35,821 bases of DNA from a virus. Of the stretch, positions 21,535 to 29,678 are shown piece after piece. Location: positions 1 to 35,821 of IMG/VR virus record IMGVR_UViG_3300008450_000179. The stretch is one strand, 5' to 3'. The position numbers were made by a program, and so were the translations under genes. Under the pieces are notes generated by a model. That model worked only from the letters and a program-made list of their open reading frames with translations. It ran no database searches and was not told the DNA's origin. Each line of letters opens with the position of its first letter. The first letter of the stretch is position 1.

Positions 21535-21788
21535 TGGCTGGCTTTGACTACCCCGCAGGCACGGAGCTAGTAGGCGACGACAAGAAGCCTACTATGGGCT
21601 GGGAGGCTGTGTTCGGGCGCTGGCACTTGATTATTTTGACAGGCCAAGAATCAGGTACTACAGCCCAAAGGCCCACTTCACAGCTTTGGATTGGTCGCCA
21701 GTATTACGACACAACACTAAATAAGCCGGTCTATGTATCGGCTGTAAGACCAACAGTTTGGCGTGACGCAGCGGGAACAATTGTCTGA
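21534..21788 (+). CDS. Small tail/fibre-associated protein
   Basis: 84 aa. The end (TAQRPTSQLWIGRQYYDTTLNKPVYVSAVRPTVWRDAAGTIV) is a block repeatedly found at termini of phage fibre and virion proteins. One-base overlaps on both sides. It sits where P22 has the needle gene 26 but is too short and lacks the trimeric coiled-coil pattern. Confidence 0.6.
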   Translation: MAGFDYPAGTELVGDDKKPTMGWEAVFGRWHLIILTGQESGTTAQRPTSQLWIGRQYYDTTLNKPVYVSAVRPTVWRDAAGTIV

Positions 21789-22258
21789 TGCAAATAGTCC
21801 ATACACTGGACGAAGCAGCGATTAAAGCAACGGTAACGCATCCCGCCATTTGGCCGCATGTTGCTGACGATTCATGCAATTTAGACACATACGCACCGCC
21901 AATAAAAGGAGTGCTGTGGTTAGAGGTTTTAGACGAACAAAGCCTAGGCATGTACTTAGTGCACCCGCATAACTACGTGACATACGAAATACACACATGC
22001 CTCCTACCCATTGCGTGGGGGGCTAAGGCAAAGCAAGCCGGGAAGCTAGTGCTTGAATGGATTTTTGCAAACACAAATTGCCAAAAAGTGGTTACGCAAG
22101 TGCCACAAACAAACGCGCTGGCCTTGAGATATGCCAAGCGCTGCGGAATGGTTGTCGAGGGCAACAACCGCCAAAGTTTTCTAAAAGACGGACAACTCCT
22201 AGATATGACACAGCTAGGTATCACAAAGAAGGAACACACATGCCAGCAGCAGCAATAG
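21788..22258 (+). CDS. GNAT-fold protein, P22 gp14-like (DUF2824)
   Basis: 156 aa. GNAT pattern: GVLWLEVLDEQSLGMYLVHPHNYVTYEIHTCLLPIAWGAKAKQAGKLVLEWIFANTNCQKVVTQVPQTNALALRYAKRCGMVVEGNNRQSF, covering beta4, the acyl-CoA loop region and the typical C-terminal N-x-x-A-x-x-x-x-x-x-x-GF segment. P22 gp14 at the same place is needed for head assembly and belongs to DUF2824. Whether either transfers an acetyl group is unknown. Runs 19 bases into the next gene. Confidence 0.75.
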   Translation: MQIVHTLDEAAIKATVTHPAIWPHVADDSCNLDTYAPPIKGVLWLEVLDEQSLGMYLVHPHNYVTYEIHTCLLPIAWGAKAKQAGKLVLEWIFANTNCQKVVTQVPQTNALALRYAKRCGMVVEGNNRQSFLKDGQLLDMTQLGITKKEHTCQQQQ

Positions 22259-22926
22259 CAGGGCCAATAGTAGGCGGCTTAATAAGCTCTAGTGCATCAC
22301 GATCTGCAGCTAGCGCATCGGCTGACGCAGCACAACGCGCAACCGAAGAAGCCGCTGTCGCCAGAGCAGAAGCACAAGCACGCCTTGAGCCTTGGAGAAA
22401 AACTGGCGAGCAAGCAAACAATAGACTTGTGCGAATGCTCGGCTTGGATGGACAGCCCGCGGCTAACTTTGCAAGTGACGACCCCGGCTATGCATTCCGC
22501 TTACAAGAAGGCCAGCGCCAAGTGGACAACAGCGCAGCCGCTAGAGGCTCTACCTTGTCAGGCGCAGCATTGAAAGCATTGCAACGCTACGGACAAGGCA
22601 TGGCCTCGCAAGAGTTCCAGAACAGCTTTAACCGCCTTTCTAACGTGTCTACGCAGGGCCAAAACTCAGCCGCTGGGCAGGCATCAAACGATATGGCTTT
22701 TGGACAGAGGCAAGGCGCAAACACACGCGCAGCCGGTGACGCTTACGGCGCTGGACAAATTGGGCAGGCTAATGCTTGGAGCGGTGCTATTCAAGGTGGT
22801 GTAAATGCCTACCAAGATAACCAGCTAATGAAGTTGCTGCAACAACAAAAGCCGCGTGGGTTTCAACAATCCCCACTTACTCCATACGGAGCGCCACAAT
22901 TCAACATTGATGACTTTGACAGGTAA
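22240..22926 (+). CDS. DNA ejection protein, P22 gp7-like
   Basis: 228 aa from ATG 22240 after GAAGGA; P22 gp7 has 229. Ala/Ser-rich N-terminus (AIAGPIVGGLISSSASRSAASASADAAQRATEEAA), then EPWRKTGEQANNRLVRMLGL, DPGYAFRLQEGQRQVDNSAAARGSTLSGAALKALQRYGQGMASQEFQNSFNRLSNV and Gln/Gly-rich tail. These are features of internal virion proteins that leave the head first at infection. Followed by gp20- and gp16-like genes. Confidence 0.78.
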   Translation: MPAAAIAGPIVGGLISSSASRSAASASADAAQRATEEAAVARAEAQARLEPWRKTGEQANNRLVRMLGLDGQPAANFASDDPGYAFRLQEGQRQVDNSAAARGSTLSGAALKALQRYGQGMASQEFQNSFNRLSNVSTQGQNSAAGQASNDMAFGQRQGANTRAAGDAYGAGQIGQANAWSGAIQGGVNAYQDNQLMKLLQQQKPRGFQQSPLTPYGAPQFNIDDFDR

Positions 22927-22935
22927 GGATAAACA

Positions 22936-24264
22936 ATGGCAATCAATGAACTAATCGCACGCGGTGCTAACCCGATTGAGATTGAATCGCCTGTAAACCG
23001 CTTGGCTAAAATGTTGCAAATTCAAGGTGCGCAACAAAACATTGCACGCGGTGAGATGGAGCAAGACAAGTACCGCCAAGGCGTAGAGCAAAGCAACAGG
23101 CTTCTTGAAATGTATAGAGGCCGTGCGCAAGACGAAACCGACGACGCATTTAATGCACGGCTGCGCGCTGGTGGTTTTGCTAAGAACGCAATAGACAATG
23201 AAGAGTTTGCAGACAAGCGACGAAAAGCAAGCGTAGAAGCAAGCGCCAAAGAAATAGAGACTGCTATGAAAAAACTAGACATAGCAGGAAGCGCATTCAA
23301 CCAAGTGCGCCAAAGTCCTACATTGGAAAACGCCAATGCTGTGCTTGACTACCTTGGCTCAAATCGTGTCTACACGCGAGAGCAAGTCGCTGAATACAAA
23401 GCACAAGTTGCAGCGAACCCGGCAGACATTGGCAGATTGGCTGATATTGCCTTTAGATCAGCAATTGATGCTAAAGACCAATTAGCTAAAAACACCAGCG
23501 AAAACCTCGGCGGCAATATGGCGTACAACTCCACCGACCCGCTTACTGGCAAGGTTACGCAGACTGGACTTGTGCCTATTACACAAAGCGCAGACAACGC
23601 AGCCACTGCAAAAGCGGCGGCTGATAGATTGCAAGCTGAAATTGCGGCTAGAGCTAGAGAGGCTGCGCTTGGTCGTAGCAACACAATGGAAATTGCAAAA
23701 ATGGCTGATACGCGACAACGTGAAGCCAACAGCATTGCAAAAACCAATAAGCCACTAACTGAAGGTCAATCTAAATCGGCCTTGTTTGGTGCCCGCATGT
23801 TAGATGCAAACGACATATTGGAGTCATTGTCTCAGTCTGGCACAAATGTTTCGACACCCGGCATGAACTCTGGCTATGGTGTTGGTTCTGTAATGAGTGC
23901 CTTATCCTCAAAAGACCAACAGCAATTAATGCAAGCAAAGCGCAATTTTGTAAATGCTGTGCTGCGCCGTGAATCAGGCGCGGTGATTGCAGACTCTGAA
24001 TTTGCCAATGCTGAAAAACAGTACTTCCCACAAATCAATGAAGGGCCAGAAGTACGGGCGCAAAAGAAAGCAAACCGCGAAGCCGCTACCCGTGGCATAT
24101 TGGTGGACGTTCCAGAAGATAGGCGCGATAGCATCATTGCCGAGATACGCGGGCCAAAGGCTGCACCGGCTGCAAACCCGCAAGACGCGCAAGCATTGGC
24201 ATGGGCAAACGCAAACCCCAATGACCCACGCGCTGCCAAAATCAAACAACGCCTAGGACAATAA
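22936..24264 (+). CDS. DNA ejection protein, P22 gp20-like
   Basis: 442 aa (P22 gp20: 471). Helical and Gln/Ala-rich with coiled-coil stretches (QIQGAQQNIARGEMEQDKYRQGVEQSNRLLEMYRG; KAAADRLQAEIAARAREAALG) and the block DANDILESLSQSGTNVSTPG ... LRRESGAVIADSEFANAEKQYFPQINEG, common in phage ejection proteins. Order 7-20-16 is as in P22. The three are expected to form a channel across the cell envelope. Confidence 0.75.
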   Translation: MAINELIARGANPIEIESPVNRLAKMLQIQGAQQNIARGEMEQDKYRQGVEQSNRLLEMYRGRAQDETDDAFNARLRAGGFAKNAIDNEEFADKRRKASVEASAKEIETAMKKLDIAGSAFNQVRQSPTLENANAVLDYLGSNRVYTREQVAEYKAQVAANPADIGRLADIAFRSAIDAKDQLAKNTSENLGGNMAYNSTDPLTGKVTQTGLVPITQSADNAATAKAAADRLQAEIAARAREAALGRSNTMEIAKMADTRQREANSIAKTNKPLTEGQSKSALFGARMLDANDILESLSQSGTNVSTPGMNSGYGVGSVMSALSSKDQQQLMQAKRNFVNAVLRRESGAVIADSEFANAEKQYFPQINEGPEVRAQKKANREAATRGILVDVPEDRRDSIIAEIRGPKAAPAANPQDAQALAWANANPNDPRAAKIKQRLGQ

Positions 24265-24266
24265 GC

Positions 24267-26255
24267 ATGGCCGCATTTGACCCTGACGCCTATTTAGCCA
24301 CACCAGCGCCCAAGGCTGCGGCGTTTGACCCTGACGCATATTTGGCGGCTGCGCCTGCTGCCCAAGCCAAACCCAAAACCGTAGGCGGCTTAGTTCCTGG
24401 AACTGGTGTAAAAGCTGACGCAGGCGGGCGCGGTACGTTGCCACCTGTAAACGCGCAGGGTTTGCCTAACTACACTCCAGAAGAGCAGGCGGAGGTAAAC
24501 CGCATTGCAGATCAGCAATTACGCAACATTGCTGGTGGCGGCATTCGTGGCGCTGGTTCTATTGGCTCCACAATTATGCGTGTATTGCCTAACTTTTTGG
24601 GTGGCGATACAGCGCAAGAAAATGCAGACCGCCGCACCCGCATTGATGAAAACATGCGCAACTTATTGGGCGCTGATACTGAATCAGGCGCATATCAAGG
24701 CACAAAGCTAGGCACTGAAGTATTGGGCACGATGGGAGCGGGTGGGGCTGTAGCTAACACATTAGGCCGTGTGCCGGTGATTGCACAAAATGCAGCGCCA
24801 GTGTTAAACGCCATTAGTAGCTCTGGCGCAACGGCTACAGGCGCAAAAGGTATACCCGCGTTAGCTGCGCGAGCAACAGGCGGGGCAATTGCAGGAGGCG
24901 CTCAAGCTGGCATGGTAGACCCAAACAATACAGGCACAGGCGCACTCATTGTCGGCGGTTTGCCTCTTGTCACAACGGTTGTAGGCAAAGGCGCGAATAC
25001 TTTAGGCGCTCTTTTGCGCCCGTTTTCGTCCAGTGGGCAAGACAAGGTGGCTGGCGCAACGCTGCGCGAGTTTGCAGCAAACCCACAAAATGCACTTGCA
25101 CAACTATTGCAAGCTAAAGAGGTGGTTAAAGGTTCTGCGCCTACTACAGCAATGGCCGCTGGTGATGAAGGAATAGCAGCCCTTAGCCGTGCAATGCAAA
25201 ATGCAGACCCACGTTTTGCAAGTGAATTGGCCGCACGTCAAACCGCACAAAATCAGGCGCGCACTGTAGCGCTTGAGTCTGTGGCCGGTAACGAGACAAA
25301 GATTGGTCTTGCCAAAGAAGCACGCAACGCACTGACAGGGCCAATGCGTGAATCGGTGCTAGACGCGGCTAAGGGTGTTAAAGCAGATCCATTGCTGTCT
25401 TCGATTGATGATCTATTGGCAAATCCTGACAACGCTGGAAAACTATCACAGCAAGCGTTGCAAGAGTTCCGTGGGCGCATTTTGCAATTTACCAAGGATG
25501 GTGCCATTGATGCACGCGCCTTATATGCAATCCGCAAAGACATAAACGATGTGCTTGGCGGTAAGTTGCAGGGTGAAGCTGGCAACTTAAAACAAGCATC
25601 ATCACAACTAATTGCGGTTAAAGGCTTGGTCGACGATGCGATTGATAAGGCAAGCAAAGCAATACCAAGCGGCCAAAAATTGCTTGCAAGTGGTATGCCT
25701 AAAACATCATGGTCTGACTACTTACAAACTTATTCAAAAGAGTCTATTCCTATTGGGCAAATGGAAAAGCTAGATAAGGTAATGAAGGCTATCCAGACCG
25801 GCTCTGTAGATTCACAAGGCGGCTTGATTCTCTCGGGTGCAAAGCTAAACAACATTCTGAAAAACGAGGGCGGCGATCTTGTTAAATCGCTATCACCTGA
25901 GCAGATGGATATTTTGCGCCGGGTGTCTGCTGACTTGAACGCAGGCCAGATTGCAGCTACTACCGGGCGGGCCGTAGGTTCTAACACCCTGCAAAACATG
26001 GCGCAGAACAATATTCTTGCAAGTGCATTGGGCAAAGACTTGGGCGGCTCTACCGCTGCGACTTCTACGATGGGGCGCTTGCTAAACCTGCCATACGGCA
26101 CAGCAAACAAGCAAATTCAGGAAAAGCTGGGCAATGCTTTGTTAGACCCAAAAGAGGCAGCGCGAATTTTGCAGACGCCAGAGGGTAACAAGCTGCTTCA
26201 GTATCTGACGCAAACACAAATACCTTACAAGTTGGCTCCAGCTATTGCCCAGTAA
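24267..26255 (+). CDS. DNA ejection protein, P22 gp16-like
   Basis: 662 aa (P22 gp16: 609). It opens with a duplicated motif, AFDPDAYLA at residues ~3-11 and ~19-27. A Gly/Ala-rich hydrophobic region follows (LGTMGAGGAVANTLGRVPVIAQNAAPVL; GGAIAGGAQAGM; ALIVGGLPLVTTVVGKGANTLGALL), then long helices (EFRGRILQFTKDGAIDARALYAIRKDINDVLGGKLQGEAGN). The hydrophobic middle fits insertion into the host membrane during DNA entry. Last gene of the late virion operon before an antisense mini-gene and terminator. Confidence 0.75.
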   Translation: MAAFDPDAYLATPAPKAAAFDPDAYLAAAPAAQAKPKTVGGLVPGTGVKADAGGRGTLPPVNAQGLPNYTPEEQAEVNRIADQQLRNIAGGGIRGAGSIGSTIMRVLPNFLGGDTAQENADRRTRIDENMRNLLGADTESGAYQGTKLGTEVLGTMGAGGAVANTLGRVPVIAQNAAPVLNAISSSGATATGAKGIPALAARATGGAIAGGAQAGMVDPNNTGTGALIVGGLPLVTTVVGKGANTLGALLRPFSSSGQDKVAGATLREFAANPQNALAQLLQAKEVVKGSAPTTAMAAGDEGIAALSRAMQNADPRFASELAARQTAQNQARTVALESVAGNETKIGLAKEARNALTGPMRESVLDAAKGVKADPLLSSIDDLLANPDNAGKLSQQALQEFRGRILQFTKDGAIDARALYAIRKDINDVLGGKLQGEAGNLKQASSQLIAVKGLVDDAIDKASKAIPSGQKLLASGMPKTSWSDYLQTYSKESIPIGQMEKLDKVMKAIQTGSVDSQGGLILSGAKLNNILKNEGGDLVKSLSPEQMDILRRVSADLNAGQIAATTGRAVGSNTLQNMAQNNILASALGKDLGGSTAATSTMGRLLNLPYGTANKQIQEKLGNALLDPKEAARILQTPEGNKLLQYLTQTQIPYKLAPAIAQ

Positions 26256-26334
26256 AGCCCTTGTAAAACTCAACGATAGCAACGACCACAACAACGGCTA
26301 CAGCTTTCCAGAAAAGATAGTCCGTGAACTCCAT
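26242..26334 (-). CDS. 30-aa antisense membrane protein (putative exclusion/moron gene)
   Basis: Minus-strand ATG at 26334 opens MEFTDYLFWKAVAVVVVVAI, ending VEFYKGFTGQ. It is a single hydrophobic helix (about residues 7-22) with polar ends. AGAGG lies 6 nt upstream of the ATG, and a perfect TATAAT lies ~28 nt upstream. It runs against the late operon and overlaps the last codons of the gp16-like gene. P22 places its immI region with the membrane exclusion gene sieA between genes 16 and 9, the same slot. A similar role is an inference; SieA itself is much larger. Confidence 0.6.
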   Translation of the reverse strand: MEFTDYLFWKAVAVVVVVAIVEFYKGFTGQ

Positions 26335-26361
26335 GTAACACCTCTCTAAGTTTTAACCGCA

Positions 26362-26367
26362 AATTAT
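26362..26367 (-). promoter_or_regulatory. -10 TATAAT for the antisense mini-gene
   Basis: Perfect TATAAT on the minus strand, immediately after the terminator hairpin. No good -35 is visible at 17 nt, since that interval is the hairpin. Expected start about 26355, leaving a ~20-nt leader with AGAGG. Confidence 0.55.
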
Positions 26368-26392
26368 AGCCCCCTTGGGGGCTTTTTCTTTT
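26368..26392 (+). terminator. Strong intrinsic terminator between ejection and fibre genes
   Basis: AGCCCCC (26368-26374) with GGGGGCT (26377-26383) followed by TTTTCTTTT. It ends 8 bases before the fibre ATG, so fibre and lysis genes need read-through or their own start. Confidence 0.88.
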
Positions 26393-26400
26393 GGAGAATT

Positions 26401-27909
26401 ATGCCTTCTTACTACCTCAGCCCCATTGGGAACGATCAGCAGGTTAGCTCTGCTGGTGCCCCGCTATCCGGTGGAAAAATCTTCACCTACCTAGCAGGCA
26501 CTAGCACAGCCTCAGCCACGTACACCGACAACACCGGCGCTACGCCGCAGGCTAACCCGATCATCTTAAACAGCCTGGGCCTGCCCACATCGCCTATTTG
26601 GTTGCTTGGCGGCTTTCCGCTTAAGTTCATCATCAAAGATTCAGCCGATGTAACCATACGCACGGTGGACAACATCAGCGGGATAAACGACACATCCAGC
26701 ACGGCCAGCGAGTGGACAAGCGCAGGGATTACACCGACCTACATTAGCGCCACGCAATTTAGCGTTGTTGGCGATCAAACGTCAATCTTCCAAGTAAACC
26801 GCAGGGTTAGAACAACTAATACAGGCGGCTTGATTTACGGGCGAATTACTGTAACGTCATTTGGTGCAGGTATCACCACAGTTACAGTAGTAAACGATAC
26901 AGGGTCTATGGATGCTGGATTGTCTGCTGTGGCGTATGGCTTTTTAAGTTTTTCGCCTACATCTATTCCCTTTGCTCTTTACGCTGGTTTTGGGACAAAC
27001 CAGATTCAGCCAATAAGTGCGGTAGCAAATACTCCAGCCAACAGCCTAACCATATCCGCATCATTGCTGGGGCTTGAGTTTCGATCAGCAACACTAACCA
27101 GCGGCAATGTTACATCGGTAAGCGGTACTCCATCTAATCTAGTAGTCCCAAGCACCGCAACCCTAGGCACTACCAATGCCGTGCAATCGCGTTTGCTTGT
27201 ACTTGCACTAAACAACGCAGGAATAATAGAGCTTGCGGTTGTAAATAGTTCAGGTGTTAACAATCTTTCGGAAACTGGCGTAATTAGCACCACTGCTATT
27301 AGTGCTGGTGCAACATCGGCTAGCGTTGTTTACTCTACTACTGCCAGATCAAACCTAGCGTACCGTGTGCTTGGCTACATCGAAAGCACCCAAGCAACAG
27401 CGGGTACATGGGTTACTGCCCCATCCGTTATTCAAGGCAATGGCGGTCAACCTAAAACAAAAAATGTAATAGCCCAAATACAAACCACAGTTACAGGTGC
27501 TGTAGCTACTGGAACAACGGTACTCCCATTTGACGACACTATCCCTCAAATAACTGAGGGTGACCAGTTCATGAGTTTGGCAATTACGCCAACAAATGCC
27601 TCCAGTCTGTTAGAGATTGATGTAACGGTGTGGCTCTTAAACAGCGTCTCAAATCACGTAACTGCTGCGCTATTTCAAGACTCTACGGCAAACGCAATAG
27701 CCGTACAAGACGTTACACAAAATGCTAACTGGGCTTCTTGCATAACCTTTAAGCACATCATGACCGCTGGCACAACGTCAGCTACAACATTCAGGCTGCG
27801 CGGTGGGGCGATTAGCGGAACTACTACCTTTAACGGCACTGACGGCGGAGTGCGCAAGTTTGGCGGCTTAATTTCGTCCCGCATGACTATCAAGGAGTAC
27901 CTGCCATGA
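26401..27909 (+). CDS. Tail fibre/spike protein
   Basis: 502 aa. The N-terminal ~100 residues (SPIGNDQQVSSAGAPLSGGKIFTYLAGTSTASATYTDNTGATPQANPIILNSLGLP, then GFPLKFIIKDSADVTIRTVDNISG) are a virion-anchoring domain found on many phage fibres. The middle is Ser/Thr/Val/Gly beta-rich. The end (TAALFQDSTANAIAVQ..., FKHIMTAGTTSATTFRLRGGAIS) looks like a trimeric jelly-roll receptor-binding tip. GGAG precedes the ATG. It probably recognises the host surface; no enzymatic motif seen. Confidence 0.72.
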   Translation: MPSYYLSPIGNDQQVSSAGAPLSGGKIFTYLAGTSTASATYTDNTGATPQANPIILNSLGLPTSPIWLLGGFPLKFIIKDSADVTIRTVDNISGINDTSSTASEWTSAGITPTYISATQFSVVGDQTSIFQVNRRVRTTNTGGLIYGRITVTSFGAGITTVTVVNDTGSMDAGLSAVAYGFLSFSPTSIPFALYAGFGTNQIQPISAVANTPANSLTISASLLGLEFRSATLTSGNVTSVSGTPSNLVVPSTATLGTTNAVQSRLLVLALNNAGIIELAVVNSSGVNNLSETGVISTTAISAGATSASVVYSTTARSNLAYRVLGYIESTQATAGTWVTAPSVIQGNGGQPKTKNVIAQIQTTVTGAVATGTTVLPFDDTIPQITEGDQFMSLAITPTNASSLLEIDVTVWLLNSVSNHVTAALFQDSTANAIAVQDVTQNANWASCITFKHIMTAGTTSATTFRLRGGAISGTTTFNGTDGGVRKFGGLISSRMTIKEYLP

Positions 27910-28214
27910 GTTTCAAAGTAGTTAGATTAAACGGTGTTGTGGTGGCCTTTGGCCCAAATGAAGATAACTACGAGCCAAGCCAAAGCTATGTCATAGAAGA
28001 AGAACAGCCAGTTATTGTACCAACACCCGCCGAGCAGATAATTGCCATCGAAACTGAAAACCCAATTACGCACCGTAACTTGCGAGACTTGGGTATGACA
28101 GTCGGACAGATTGCTGGCGCGGTGACTGGCACTGACCCACTGCTAAATCCCGCAGTGCAGGTAATTGTTGCGATTGAGGGGCAAATCGCGCCACTGCGAG
28201 CGCAAATAGAATGA
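27906..28214 (+). CDS. Hypothetical protein after fibre (possible fibre chaperone)
   Basis: 102 aa, ATGA overlap with the fibre. Contents: FKVVRLNGVVVAFGPNEDNYEPSQSYVIEEEQP, then an acidic helix TPAEQIIAIETENPITHRNLRDL and GTDPLLNPAVQVIVAIEGQIAPLRAQI. Genes in this slot are often fibre assembly chaperones; no family identified. Confidence 0.55.
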   Translation: MSFKVVRLNGVVVAFGPNEDNYEPSQSYVIEEEQPVIVPTPAEQIIAIETENPITHRNLRDLGMTVGQIAGAVTGTDPLLNPAVQVIVAIEGQIAPLRAQIE

Positions 28215-28510
28215 TTACGCTTTTTCTCTTTTTGCTTCGTCCAGCGCTTATGTGCGTTGACGCTGGCTCACGCAAGCCACACCACGTAGCTGCTGCGCTG
28301 ATTGCTTGGGCGCTTGACCTGCTGATCGTGCGCTCCTATGCATGGCGCTGGTTTGCTGGTGAGCGCAAAAAAGGCGAGAAAACAATCAGCGACATGCTAG
28401 AGCGTCTGTGTGTTGACATTCATAACCCAGATTGGGCGCTGTACTACGCACTAGCCCGCAAGATTAACCGCATATCTCCAGCCGGAGATCACATCAAGGC
28501 AGCCAAATGA
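28211..28510 (+). CDS. Membrane-associated hypothetical protein
   Basis: 99 aa. Hydrophobic start (MITLFLFLLRPALMCV) and a second apolar segment (AAALIAWALDLLIVRSYAW), then charged helix. The arrangement is similar to small proteins at the start of lysis cassettes. ATGA overlaps both sides. Function unknown. Confidence 0.6.
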   Translation: MITLFLFLLRPALMCVDAGSRKPHHVAAALIAWALDLLIVRSYAWRWFAGERKKGEKTISDMLERLCVDIHNPDWALYYALARKINRISPAGDHIKAAK

Positions 28511-28794
28511 CTACGCCACCTTTCAAAGAAAAACGGCTTACTATTAATTACGAAGTCCCTCTTTCCTACTTGATAGCGTGCGCAGTTTCAGTCAGCGGTG
28601 CCCTGATATATGCAGGGTGGAGTGCGCAATCCATGTTCAAAAAACTAGATGACGCTGTGGAAGTAGGTAGGGTGTTGGTTAAAAAGCATGAAGAGGTTAA
28701 TTTGAGGGTACTTGACCTGACCATCAAAGACAGGCTCAACGACGCGCGATTTTTTCAGGTTGAAAACAGAATTGATAGATTGGAGAAAAAATGA
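28507..28794 (+). CDS. Membrane protein with periplasmic/cytoplasmic coiled coil (possible spanin or holin partner)
   Basis: 95 aa. One transmembrane helix at ~20-40 (LSYLIACAVSVSGALIYAGW) followed by a charged coiled coil (KKLDDAVEVGRVLVKKHEEVNLRVLDLTIKDRLNDARFFQVENRIDRLEKK). The type II membrane-coiled-coil layout is like an i-spanin or phage slt-holin accessory; neighbours are lysis genes. No signature residues to decide. Confidence 0.6.
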   Translation: MTTPPFKEKRLTINYEVPLSYLIACAVSVSGALIYAGWSAQSMFKKLDDAVEVGRVLVKKHEEVNLRVLDLTIKDRLNDARFFQVENRIDRLEKK

Positions 28795-28961
28795 CATATT
28801 TGGTAGCGTTCATCATTTTTGTCAATGGGTCACAAATCACGTTACCTATCGTAGTGCATGCATCCATGCAAACATGCGAGACAGCACGGGCAAAAATTGT
28901 CAAAGAGTTTCAGCGTGATTACAAGGACGCACGGATAAGCTCTGTGTGCTTAGACCGATGA
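28791..28961 (+). CDS. Small exported Cys-containing protein (56 aa)
   Basis: ATG 28791 (ATGA overlap) gives MTYLVAFIIFVNGSQITLP, then VVHASMQTCETARAKIVKEFQRDYKDARISSVCLDR. The hydrophobic start suggests a signal or anchor. The two cysteines (about residues 29 and 53) flank a helix and could form a disulphide in the periplasm. Lies inside the lysis cassette and overlaps the next start by ATGA. Confidence 0.6.
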   Translation: MTYLVAFIIFVNGSQITLPIVVHASMQTCETARAKIVKEFQRDYKDARISSVCLDR

Positions 28962-29218
28962 AATACTTGCTTATTCTGGTATTGCTGTTTCCTTTGGTGG
29001 CTGAGGCCAAAATTAAGCGCAGTTACAAAGCAAAGTCTGATTTTGCAAAAATGTATAGCTGCCCATCTACAGGGTTAAATAAACCATCTTGCCCCGGCTA
29101 TGCAATTGACCACATAAACCCATTGGCTTGCGGTGGCCCTGATACCCCAAATAATATGCAATGGCTCACCATTTACGACTGGAAAGACAAATCAAAATGG
29201 GAGCGGAAAGGCTGCTAA
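28958..29218 (+). CDS. Secreted small HNH-type nuclease
   Basis: 86 aa from ATG 28958 (coupled start, preferred to 28946). Signal peptide MKYLLILVLLFPLVAEAK with likely cleavage after AEA. The mature part has CPGYAIDHINPLACGGPDTPNNMQWLT, an HNH motif with DH, N and a C...C pair, ending WERKGC. Such exported HNH proteins are frequent in phage lysis regions. It may degrade host DNA released at lysis or DNA in the periplasm; this is inference. Confidence 0.7.
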   Translation: MKYLLILVLLFPLVAEAKIKRSYKAKSDFAKMYSCPSTGLNKPSCPGYAIDHINPLACGGPDTPNNMQWLTIYDWKDKSKWERKGC

Positions 29219-29662
29219 ATGAAGCTCACACTACAACGCCGCCCCTCAATAGGCGGGGCCACCATCGGAAAGCTGTACATAGACGGGGTGTACGCCTGCG
29301 CCACCCTGGAAGACGAAGTGCGCGAGATTGAAGGCGTGCCGGTGTCCGCTTGGAAGATCAAGGGTGCGACTGCTATTCCCTCGGGCGAGTACCGCGTAAC
29401 GCTGGAAGACTCTGGCCGCTTTGGCCCTGACACCCTGACGATCCACGATGTGCCGGGTTTCCAGTACATCCGCATGCACGCAGGCAACACCAGCGCAGAC
29501 ACAGAAGGTTGCCCGCTATTGGGCATGCAGTCCACAGAAACCACGCTTATCGGTGGCACTAGCCGCCCAGCCGTGGCATTGGTCAAGAGCGAAGTGCAGC
29601 AAGCCATTCGCGCTGGCGAAACGGTGACTATTGACATTAACAACGCAGCAGCGCTTGCGTGA
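29219..29662 (+). CDS. DUF5675 protein, candidate lysis enzyme
   Basis: 147 aa. DUF5675 blocks: GGATIGKLYIDGVYACATLEDEVRE, GATAIPSGEYRVTLEDSGRFGPDTLTIHDVPGFQYIRMHAGNTSADTEGCPLLG. The H-A-G-N ... G-C-P arrangement (His ~92, Cys ~102) looks like the His/Cys pair of L,D-transpeptidase folds. The gene directly precedes the holin, and no lysozyme, amidase or transglycosylase is seen elsewhere, making it the best endolysin candidate. Activity is not established for the family. Confidence 0.65.
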   Translation: MKLTLQRRPSIGGATIGKLYIDGVYACATLEDEVREIEGVPVSAWKIKGATAIPSGEYRVTLEDSGRFGPDTLTIHDVPGFQYIRMHAGNTSADTEGCPLLGMQSTETTLIGGTSRPAVALVKSEVQQAIRAGETVTIDINNAAALA

Positions 29663-29678
29663 AATTTAGGAGACTGAC

